A DNA stretch of 64,000 nt from Euclidia mi. Its lineage: Eukaryota; Arthropoda; Insecta; Lepidoptera; Erebidae. Positions within the stretch are counted from its first letter, which is position 1, and each line of letters opens with the position of its first letter. The DNA lies in NCBI GenBank assembly GCA_944739405.2, contig OX123190.2, positions 18,946,807 through 19,010,806 on the forward strand, in the 5' to 3' direction. A program made the position numbers and the translations under genes. This document shows positions 35,901-47,900 of this stretch, one piece after another. The notes under the pieces are model-generated. The model was not told where the DNA came from, did not search any database, and saw nothing but the letters and a program-made list of their open reading frames with translations.

Positions 35901-38900
35901 TACGGTCTTATAGTGCTAAATAAATACATAAGTTATTTTCTAAATTATCGCAAGTTCTCTCAAATACAATCGATTGTTAGGGAAGGTAAAGTGAAGTGTC
36001 CCAATTTCATAATTGGGACACTTCACTTTTCATACAACAAGATTAGACCAATTATTAAAGTATTTTTGTAGTAAATAATTTAATAATATAATTCTGATTT
36101 GTAAATGTTTTTTTACTTAGTTTATTTAACGTACCAAGTATATAAATTAATAGGAACTGGTATTGGTCTATTTTATAAATAGAAAAAAATATTTGAAAAT
36201 ATGGGACAGCGATTTAGATAGAAAGTACAATTTTTTTGAGAAATGCTCATATGTTCATCCGATTTTATTATCTGGAATAAGTAGGTAGAGTCTGACTGGG
36301 GTTCGGCGTATATTTTTTTTAGAGGAATTAAATTCGAGATCCGTATGCGTTTTTTTCTATTTTGGAAGACTGAAGCGAACTGTACAAATCAATCAATCAG
36401 ATTTGGATTCCTTATCAAAATTCTTTATTATGGCCTTCCTTTATTCAATACAATTTTATTAGAAACCACAGGTCCGGTTATAAGTAGCTTTAGGGGCAGC
36501 AATATGTATGAATTCACTTAACAATTGCCATGTTTAGCTGGCACAGTCTTGTTAATTAAAACAGTTTTCAATTAATCGATTGCGATATGATTTTCTGATA
36601 AGAACGGATGCATTGCATAACCAATTGTTTTAAAGTGGAGCTTTGGTTGCAGTACGAATAGGCGGCTCCAACAGGGAGAGTATTACCCTCACACAGAATA
36701 TTGACGTAAACTAACAGTCTAAACTAGCGCTTCGTTTGGCGATTGGGGCTTCATTTGCCCTCCACTTTAACCAGTAGGCAGCATTTTGAAGCTGGTTCCA
36801 GTTTCCACTTGCCTTGCTCCTGAAATGCTAAGAGAGCACAGCCATAGTTACCGAGTACCATCAGAAAGCGGATTCGTCTGCCACTGATTGCGACAAAGAA
36901 TGTAACAAACTAGCGGCCTGTTCCGACTCCGATGGCGGACATTACATATTATATCCTTTGTTCATCAGCCAAAGGACGTCTACTATTTGACATATACCTC
37001 TCTTGTAGCCATTCCCATCCATACGCAACTATCAAATTCCCGCGATCCCAGTAAGATCGTTGGCCCACTTTGTGGGTAAACTATCTGTACTGTGACGTCC
37101 GGTGCGTAGCGCTCACTCCAGGACCTTAGCCTATGTTGCTCAGGAATAATGTAGCTTTCTAATGGTAATAAAATAAAATATTATTTTTTTGTAATCGGTC
37201 CAGTAGTTCTGAATTTATTCTTAACAAATATGCAAAAGTACAAATCTTTCTTAGATTCCTTTACATATAATTCAATAGAGCCTCTGTGTAAAACTGAGAA
37301 CGGCAGAACGCTTTTCTCTATCTCTCTAGTCCTAACTCCTAGCGATATATCCCACATGGTGGTGGTGTCAGAATTGACGACAGAACGCATGCATTTCTGT
37401 AAAATCGGTATTCCAGGTTTGCTATGATTTTATGCATAATAAATGTGCACTATCGTGGCAGTCAGTCTTATCGAATGCTTAAAACACTGCTCTGTCCTAG
37501 TATGATTTAAGGTTTGTAGTAAGTTTTACTATCTAACTTTAAAGTAGTTCTGTATCTTTATTTTTTGGGGCTTCCATCCAATAAGTATGTCACAAGACGT
37601 TACATACAAATATTTAAAAAATGTGCTAATACTGCTAATGCGCTTTAATAGCATGTTTGTGTGCAATCGATTATTCTGCAGCGCCGTGTGCAATCCTATC
37701 AAGCATATTCGTTAAAAATGTATGCCACTAACACTTTTTAGGAACAGAACAATCAATCAAGGTTAATTGCGTATTAAATTTTAAAGAACGACCCATCATT
37801 AGTAAAATTGTGTTCTCGTTTCGTCTTCTAAAATGATTGGTTGTGATGATGGTAGAAAAAAATGGTGGTTATTGTGGACGTTTTAGTTTAAGTGAGCCGT
37901 AATGTTGCGTAATGGATGAGTAGAATGACGCGGAAGTGGCACGGCTCGCCTTCCGCTTGGGGTCACGGGTCGATTCTCGTGCGACTCAGCAATTAGTCAT
38001 CAAGTCGTACTTTATACTTGGTCCGAAGTTGACGATGAGATTATGTGAGACTGGTGATTCAATAGGAATACTTAGCGTATCCATTCGTACACACGGCTAC
38101 TCACCAAGCTAGACACTTTGAACTTCGTACCGTCCTTATTGTGTAGGAAATAAATATCAAAATCGTACTGCAATTATCAGGATTAACTTGTACCCGTGCA
38201 TAAATATTTCCACCTACTTTTATGACCTGTTGTCTCATATCTATGTTCTCTTGTCATCCCTACTAATATTATAAATTTGAAAGTGTGTATGTATGTATGT
38301 TCCGTTTTCACGCTAAAACGGCTGAACCGATTTTGTTGGTAATGGTCCATGGTCCAATATAGAGATATATTGGACCATGGAGACGGACATAGGCTACCAT
38401 AAGTTGTAAAAATTAAACTGGGAGGGATTGTAGGGAGGGTAGAAGTTTGTACGGCACAAATTTACCTCTTGGAAGTAAGAACGCATGCGCTAATAATTGA
38501 GTGTTGCGCATGTGCTAACATATCTCTCAGTACTGTCACGTCATACATAATGTCATATTGTGCACGTTGATAACCAGCCAATTACATTCAGTACCTACAG
38601 CCAAAGAGGTTTGATAACTTATAATACATTCGAAATAATAAAATACTTTTGCCCCGACCTATTACATAAAATTGTTCGCATATATAACCTAATAATTATA
38701 TAATAAGCTTAAACGGCTGGAACGATTGTCCCTACTAATATTAAAAATGCGAAAATGTTTATAGAGATATATTGTGACGTTATTATGTACGTTTCAGTAG
38801 ATAATGGTAGATAATGTCATGGATACTGACCGAGTTACTTTGTACCCCATAGAGTTTCTGAAGTCTTTAGAATAATCAGGAGTGTCTTCACACATCTTGA

Positions 38901-41900
38901 GACTGAAAGTAGATTTGTGTTTTTCTAAATTTGTAACCAAGTTGCATCTTGTTATAATCTTTCTGGCGTTATCCCAGTTGCATCCCGTAGTCCGCTTACT
39001 AGTCTTACAGTATTAGATTAAATATTAGCTTTTTCACAGAGGGACTGCCTGTCTGACCTCCGCAACCTAAAGAGATAGCGATATGCAACGGCTTAGACTA
39101 GCGTCAGTTTGTGGATATACCAACAAACTGCTATGCAGAGGATATCGAGTTAGAATGCGTGCCGTGGACACGCACCAATGATTTTTCGGACTAAAACATA
39201 CATAGGTACATACATAGACTCACGCCTGTTTCCCGGAGGGGTTGGCAGAGACTACGGAACGCCATTTGCAACGATCCTGTCATATCTCTCTTGCTTCATT
39301 CACTCTCATTAAATTTCTCATGCACTTATGTGAGTATTTCAGTGTAAATTGTCGCTTGCCGTGCCTAGGAGAGCACGTTAAGCCGTCGTCGGTCCCAGCC
39401 GTTTTAGGGAGTAAGTGGCTATGATTAAAATGACACTAGTCTAAACCAAGGAATATAGCTATCCCTTTGGGTTGCGGAGGTCAGACACGCAGTCACTCTG
39501 TGGCAAAGCTAATATTCAGTCAATCCAGTTAGACTAGAAAGTGGACCCCGGGTTCTTTCGCTAGGAGGATATTGTATATTATTGAATAAACCTTTAAATT
39601 ATTTAATTTTACTAGTAAACAGGACGCAACCGAATTATATCCTGCATCATAAATGTATAAATGATTGAATAATCAAAAGATTTATTCAATAAAAAATAAA
39701 TAGGCTAATATTGCCAGCAGTTGATTGAGTCAAGTACTTATTTATTTAATTAATTAAACTAATGTTTACAAATTATACGTACCTATTAAGATTAAAAATG
39801 TGTGATTTATTCAATGTTTCCCTGAAATCCACAGTAGCATGGGTTATCTGTATTGATTTATATTGTAAGGAATAATAAACTTTTATTTTTTGCAGGTTTA
39901 AATATAAGGATGAGTATGAGAAGTTCAAGCTGATCCTCAGTGCTATAGCGTTTGTGCTAGCTGTTGCTAATCTCTACATAGACTTCAGGTAAATATTTAA
40001 TTATACATACATAGACTCACGCCTTTTTCCCGAAGGGGTAGGCAAAGACTACGGAACGCCATTTGCAACGATACTTAATAAATAGAACAAATTATACCTT
40101 TGTGATTGTATCCCGACGATTAATAAAGTAGTTTGCGAGATTGAAACGAAGCTTCTATGAGTTATCTGACGACCGGTTGGCGCCACGGGAGTGTAAGCGA
40201 CTGCTACGCGGTAGGTCGCGGGTTCGATTCCCGCTCAAGTCAAACATTTGTGTGCATGAACATGGATGTTTGTCTTGGTCTGGGTGTTTCTATGTATAAT
40301 ATGTATGTATTTACAAAAAGAAAGTATATATTATGTATGTTTATCCATTATCTAGTACCCATAGTACAATCTTATGTTTAGTTTGGGACTAGATGGTGTT
40401 GTGTGAATGTGGTAGAATATTATTATATTATTATTATTATTGAATTCATTTAGCAGATACGTCTTGACGATTGTGAAGTAGAAACTTCATCATGTGAGCC
40501 TTGAGACTGCTGGAGAGAAACTTACTTATTATTATAAGATATTAACTCCTCCATTCCCCATCTAGGCCTTTACAATCAATAATGCTATTCCTGCTGGTAT
40601 GGTACACCAACCTAATCTTCACAACATCTTGAAAACTGTGGAGTAGAAACTTACTTAGTAATAAGAATATCCATTTTCCTTGTAGGCCTTTACAATTAAT
40701 ACTGCTATTCCTGTTGGTATGGTACTACTGTACGCTGACGATTCGCGAGAGCATCCTCAAAGTGAACGGCTCTCGGATCAAGGGCTGGTGGCGTCTGCAC
40801 CACTTCATATCCACCGTGGTGGCGGGAGTGCTGCTTATCTGGCCGCAGAACGAGCCCTGGAACATGTTCAGACACACCTTCATGTATTTTATCGCTTATA
40901 TCAGTAAGTACATCTCATGTTATTAGACTTAGAAAGGAAAAGAAAGTCGATAATCGATTTTAATCTCTCGCGATTTGTATACGACTATCTTTCATAGATA
41001 CAATTTTATTGAAATGGGTCTTACAAGCGATATTTACTAAATTAAGATATAAATACGTCTGTTTTACCCACTTTTCGGCCATCTTACAATCATCGTGGTA
41101 AATACCGCGAGTAAGACCCGTTTCAATAAAATTGTATGAAAGATTGTCGATTCGTCAAACTGTGAAGATTGTGGAGTCATAGAGGTTGTGCAACGTATCT
41201 TGATGCTGTGTGTAGGGAACGAGGGTCAAAGATAAAAGCTTATGTTTTTGGCATTAACAGATTGGACGTTCGTATTTGTGAAAGCATTCTTGCGACACCA
41301 ACCCTAGAAGTCGCGCATAGCTTAGTTAGAAAGCAGCAATGATTGCCATCAGTGAACTGTCATGTCTAATTAGTAGATAAAAGTTTATTAAATAAATAAA
41401 TGTTACTAGACTTTGCCCACGGCTCCAGCTGCGTAAATTATACACCTCAACCTTCCTCAGGAATCAAACCATCTGTTGGTGAACTCCGTACAAAAATCCG
41501 TTCGGTAGTTTTTTATTTTAAAGCATCCATGCACACAGACGCGACGAAAATGGGATTCTTTATAATTATTTTAATACTAGCTGACCCGGCAAACTTTTTT
41601 TTTTTTTTTTTGAAAAATAGATGTTGGCCTATTCTCATAGATACCGGATAAGCACAAAAATTTCATCAAAATCGGTCAAGCCGTTTCGGAGGAGTATGGG
41701 AACGAAAACTGTGACACGAGAATTTTATATATTAGATAACTCACGGCTGTGCTCTCGGTTGAAAGTAGTGCATGTCGGTATTGGATTTTTTTACAATACC
41801 GGTTTTTTTTCGGTATTCATTTTTTCAAAACCGGGATCCCGGTATTTCGGTATTTAACGTTTAACATTAGTTGAGAAAAAAATCTGGTCTTGCGAAAATT

Positions 41901-44900
41901 ATAACAAAAACACAAATGTACCTACTTAATGTTCTATTAAAAAGAAATAAAAACAAAGAAATTAACAATTGTTCATGAATCAGCCAGTTTCTCTCCTAGG
42001 AGATCACTTATAATTTTTGTTTTAACATTTACACCATATCATAATAAACAACATTAATAAAACAGCGTAAAACAGTACTTAAATGTTTTTGTTAAACATG
42101 CAAAATCAACAAGCATTTCCAAAATTTATGTTCTTATTATCTACTCAGTCAATCTTTTGAGATCAATAATAATTGAAGTAGGTAGTTATCACATACTACA
42201 AAACACAGCTACTTATAAAATCAGTAAAATAAAAAAGTGCAATATTAATATCTTTTTTGTTGCTGGAAAATAGTTCGAAGAAAACATATAGCGTCTAAAG
42301 TATTATCATTCAGCGAAGATCTTATTTTATTGCAGACGTAATTCGCATAGAGACAACCAAGAACAGGGTCTCAAGCCAACCTCACCTTCACCTGCCGATC
42401 AACGGACGAGGCTCTGGCAAACAAAATATCCCGATAAGCGGCAATAGGCTCGCCACCTATTACGTGGGATCAAAACACTGGCGAAAAGTGGGCGTTTAAT
42501 ATGCCTCTGCCTACCCCTTCGGGGAAACAGGCGTGAGTATATGTATGTATGTATGTATGTAATTCGCAGCTGAAAACGCTCTCTCGGATTCGACACTCGT
42601 AGGAGGAATAGTCATTGGATGATTGTAAACTTCTTCCAAGAAACGTCCTCTATTTCCACCATTTTCATACAGTGTCATTTCGATGCGTAAAAGAGTCAAA
42701 AAAAGAGTCGTCATCATCATTTAAACTTCTTGACGTACATTTCTCTTCCGGGGACGTCTCGATAACTTTATTTAATTCTCGTTCGATTGAACTAGTATTA
42801 ACACTACTTATATCTGCTATTATTGCTAATTGATCGGACTGGGTTGAGTGAAAACGATTAATTAGTCGTGATATCGCTCATTTTACAAATCAGCCCATCT
42901 TCCAAAGTGGACTTCTGGTCATCAAAATATACTTCAGGGTTCTGGATATATTGTAGAATAGATGCCAAAGGGGTACGTCTTTGTAATATGCGTCTACGCA
43001 AAGATTCTGCTAGTTGCGTTGAAAGGATCGTATTTTGAGTTTCTAATTTTTCTTCATGAATTTGAACGCTGCATGTGCCGTTAAAAGTTTGGCATCCTGA
43101 TGACACAGAGCTTCGACAGTTAACTTAATTATAGTGAGGCTACGTTGAACACCCGCAAGCAGTAAAAGTTCGTCTTCAGAAAATAAAATATTTGACTCAA
43201 TATCAATGAGTGCTTTGAGAACACATGACTTAAGACGGTTAAACCTTTCTATGTCCGCCATGCTAGACCAGCGCGTTTTGCAGTCTAATATTAAAACAAG
43301 TTCTTTGTTTTCTTGTTGTTTGACATATTTTTGAAAGAAATCATTTTTCGTAGGGGACTTTGCAAATAATTTCGCTACTGCTCGAACTTTCTTGATAACG
43401 TCTTTGTAACGGGGATTAATTGAGTAAGTGCGTGTCGGAGACTTGTCACATGACTGTCAATCTTTCTGCATCTTCTGTATTCTCAACAAACATCTCAAAT
43501 CAATCTCATGTCATTCGCGCTTCGGCACGCCGGCGTTGCCAGATGTTTTATTTTCCAGGGATTAAAATTTATTTATATTAAATACCGAAATACCGGTGTT
43601 GGCGATTTGAATACCGGTATCAATAACTTATAAAAACAGCCCGGTATCCCGGTTTTTCGGTAATACCGAATACCGGTATTCATGCCCTAGTTGAAAGGTA
43701 TTCGTGTAGGGTATTAGTTGTAAAGAGGGATATGTCTCTGAGTGCCTTAGTCCTGATTTAGAGTCATTCGGGGCAACTGCGCGCACTTTTGCCTTGCAGA
43801 CCTTACTGTGTTTTAAATATTAACGCTAGAGAAATAAAAAAATAATCAGCAGAGCAGAGCATTTATTCATCTATAAATGAAAACAGAAAATTAAACAAAA
43901 TTAAAGTATATCTTTTTGTACATACATACATAGTCTCACGCCTATAACCTCGAAGAGGTAGGCAGAGGTGTATTTCTACACCCACTTTTCGCCAGATATA
44001 CTTTAGTCCCGCGTAATAAGGGGCGAGCCTATTGCCGTACCGGGCACATTTCCAGTCTCCGTGCTGCTACTGAGAATTTCGTGGCAGAAAAATAACACTG
44101 CCTGACACAGGAATCGAACCCGGGACCTCCCGATCCCACACGCACATTTAGGAATGCCGCGAGACCAACGAGGCAGTCATATAGGGTTTGATGTCGAGTT
44201 TTCCGTCTCTACGCAAAGATGGTATTTACATCCCTTAGTCGCCTCTTACGACACCCACGGGAAGATAGGGTGTGGTGACACTTGTATTCTATGCCGTCAA
44301 CCACACGGCAATCTTTTTGTAATAAGGAATTATAGGGAAAAAATCGGAATGCGTGCACTTGCCCCTTATTGTGGGTAACCGTGCGCACCCCTGTGGGGTA
44401 AGTAAACGCATATGGGGTAATAAACACATTCCTTAGTATAACACAAAAACAATTAGAAAACAATATTTTTGTCCACATTTTTCTCGAAGTTCTTACTGTT
44501 TATTGTTACTGTATTTAATGTATTAAAAATTCTGCCGCTTGTTCAATATTAAATGTTGTCTTAAAGCGACCCATTGAATCTGCAGCTTTATCCAGCTTAA
44601 GTCTTTTGCGCAGACTGGATTCACTGATCCTAATGGCATTGGCAGCTGCAGCAGCTCTCTTACTTTTGCTATTTCGGGTATGCTGTTTAGCCTTAGCAAT
44701 TTGGTGTTCTGTCACTCGTTCTAGTTCAGGTCTTTTCCTAATATATGTTCGCCGCATGATGATTAATAGCGCCACTTAAAAAAAAAATATTAGCACCTTG
44801 AAGATTTGTATAAAAAACTTATTCAGTGAATTCATTAAGACTCTGTATCGTTTTAATATATTGCTCATGGGGGTAAGTGTACGCGTGCGCATACTTACCC

Positions 44901-47900
44901 ACGCACACTTTCCCCAGGAAGCCAAAATACAATTGAAACTTTACAAGAATATGCTAATTATCAAACAAAATATTACTTACCATTACTGGATCCCAAACGT
45001 GGACGTGACAGGGTTTGCCAAAATGCCAAAAAATACCAATGAAACTAGGAAACGTAATTATTTGCGAATAAAAAGTAAACAAAAAGTTACGCGGCGTAGT
45101 GTCTTGTTGCAACTAGTACGCCACTTCGGCGTATTTGTTTCACCCGAATGAACCACCCCTCCACCACAATCCGTTCCGGAGATATCCACAGTGCGCACCC
45201 TTACCCACTGCGTACGGTTACCCCGAATGACTCTACGGGTTATAAGGCAAGAGTTTATAGAGGTAAAGGTATCAATATCATTATCATTCTTTAAACATAT
45301 AATAAAAGATATCAAGCAATAAGTTACGTATTTGGTTGCAATAAAGTGAAAGTTTTTTTTTATCTGACTGTGTCACTACTTTTGACAAATCCATTTATAA
45401 TTATACTTGTACTTCCTACGACGATGGCCGTTTTAACTGCTTAGATAACAGAAGGCCAGGCATTATTATTACAGATGCCCACGAGAAATGAACATTAGCA
45501 TGACCTTTAGAATTACATAAAATTATTAGTGGATCTCTCCTACGAATTATGCCAAACGGATTTGAATATCCGTTACTTTAAATATTTTACGTTTATAATT
45601 ATTAGAGATGCGCCGAGTAACACTTTTGCCGAGTAACGAGTACCGAGTTTTACTCGGCTCAATTTTTTTTCAACCGAGTACTCGGCCGAGTAACTCGGTT
45701 CAATCAAATTCCCATATCGCGCGCGTAAACAAGAACAATTAGGTTCGTGCCGGTCGAGAGGGCCGGCTCGCGTTAAGACACCCCTCACCCCGCCCGCGCC
45801 TTTTAACTACCAGTCGCTTGATAGTTTGCAAACAAATACTTCACATTACGCGTCATAGTAAATAAATCATTGATAAAGTTTGTTAATTACCGATATACCA
45901 AAATATATTGCTTTTCTTAAACAAAGTATACTCGGCATTCAAACCGAGTTATTCGGCCGAGTACGAGTATCAAAAAAACCCGCCGAGTACGCCGAGTACC
46001 GAGTATCAACCGAGTACTCGGCCCATCTCTAATAATTATACAGTACTGAGATGAGCCCGCGGTAACACCCGCGTTATTTAAGGCTACTGCTCTGCTCCTG
46101 TGGCTTATAGCGTGATGTTATATAGCATATAGCCTTCCTCGATAAATAGGCTATCTAACACTGAACATTTTAGAATTTTTCAAATCGGTCCAGTAGTTCC
46201 TTTTTTTTTTTTTTTGTTTTACGAGGTGGAAAATCCCTTCGGATCTCCGACTCTTGGGGGAAATAAGAGCCGGAGTATGTGGTGTTTCCACTAAAAACCA
46301 CCTCGACTTCCGCCATGTACCCGTGTGTCGGAGGGTGGGGCATCACCAAAGCACTCGTCGCCACCCTCCGACGGGTATTGGCCCGCCAGATGGTCAGGCG
46401 GGCCCCGAACAAAACCCCCTTGGCGACGGATTAAGGTGTTGGACTCCGCCGCCAAAACGCCCAGCGGCCGCAGAGGATAGGGAGGACGGCAACGCAACAC
46501 CGCATCTCCTCTTCCTCTGCGGCCCCACCGCGACGCATCGAATGGTGTGCCCCCATTTGGTCGCGGGAGATAGGGCGCGCGGCAACGCAACACCGACACG
46601 CCTCTTCTCCCGCGACCGCACCCGACTGCGAGGGACAGACAGAACTGTCCCCCGCACCCGCACCGTTGGACGCATCCTGCGCAGGCCCCTCCAAGCCCAC
46701 GCGGAGCGTCCCCTCCTGGATCCCTCTTAGCTTCACCGCGGGTGACCAATCCACGGTTACTGAGCCCCCCCACCACGACAAGGTGGAGATCCCGAGGGGG
46801 GGGGGGTCCAGTAGTTCCTTTTTTTTTTTTTTTTTTTTTGTTTTACGAGGTGGAAAATCCCTTCGGATCTCCGACTCTTGGGGGAAATAAGAGCCGGAGT
46901 ATGTGGTGTTCCACTAAAAACCACCTCGACTTCCGCCATGTACCCATATGTCGGAGGGTGGGGCATCACCAAAGCACTCGTCGCCACCCTCCAACGGGTA
47001 TTGGCCCGCCAGATGGTCAGGTGGGCCCCGAACAAAACCCCCTTGGCGACGGATTAAGGTGTTGGACTCCGCCGCCAAAACGCCCAGCGGCCGCAGAGGA
47101 TAGGCAGGACGGCAACGCAACACCGCATCTCCTCTTCCTCTGCGGCCCCACCGCGACGCATCAAATGGTGCGCCCCCATTTGGTCGCGGGAGATAGGGCG
47201 CGCGGCAACGCAACACCGACACGCCTCTCCTCCCGCGACCGCACCCGACTGCGAGAGACAGACAGAACTGTCCCCCGCACCCGCACCGTTGGTCGCATCC
47301 TGCGCAGGCCCCTCCAAGCCCACGCGGAGCGTCCCCTCCTGAATCCCTCTTAGCTTCACCGCGGGTGAGCAATCCACGGTTACTGAGCCCCCCCACCACG
47401 ACAAGGTGGAGATCCCTTGGGGGGGTCCAGTAGTTCCTGAGATTAGCGCGTTCAACCAAACAAACATACTCTTCAACTTTATAATTATACTAGAGGACGC
47501 CAGCAGCTACGCCTGCATTTTTTTTTAAATTTACCCGTTTTGGCCGATCCCGTGGGAATTTCGGGAAATCCCTTCTTAGTGCACCCCTACGGTCCCGAAG
47601 GAACATACATGCCAAATTTCAGCTTCCTGCGCCCAATAGTTTCGGCTGTAGCATGTCTGTCAGTCAGTCAGTCAATCAGTAACGCAAGGATTTTATATAT
47701 TAAGATTAGTATTAGATTATCACGGTAATATAGATAATATTACCGCGGTGTATGCTGTTTTTTGTGTATACTCTTTTTAGTAGGAATTATTCTCTCATAA
47801 TTTACGACAACTCCAGGTTAAGGAATACATCCTGTGTTGCGTAGCCTTTACGAACGGACACTTTGAACACCCAGACTTTAAAAAACTGTTCATGGATCAC

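Larger units (their letters stand above)
33000..36255. mobile_element. candidate 3.25 kb transposon bounded by 28-bp inverted repeats
   Basis: ATATGAGCATTTCTCAAAAA with AAATTGTAC (33000-33028) recurs inverted at 36228-36255. Between them are repeated short motifs: GGTAAC/GTTACC with flanking A/T (33610, 33974, 35408, 35462, 35615) and TGGGACA (33679, 33951, 36014, 36203), plus a small ORF at 34087-34212 and a hairpin at 35988. It has been hit by a MITE (33100) and a retroposon (34615). Family unknown; target duplication not resolved. Confidence 0.45.
41766..43689 (-). mobile_element. hAT element with decayed transposase
   Basis: The 8-bp duplication GTTGAAAG (41758-41765, 43690-43697) flanks ends TAGTGCATGTCGGTATTG and, reversed, TAGGGCATGAATACCGGT. 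Inside each end CCGGTAT/ATACCGG motifs repeat many times (41785-41862, 43580-43680). The minus strand carries a broken transposase, itself split by a SINE. Confidence 0.85.

Noticed and set aside
40165..40240. Functional tRNA gene
   Set aside because: It has a good B box, but the sequence continues into a SINE body and TTA tail, with no clean acceptor stem.
44798..45151. 117-codon plus-strand ORF in TMEM120 intron
   Set aside because: No domain, AT-driven composition, and no fitting splice phase with TMEM120.
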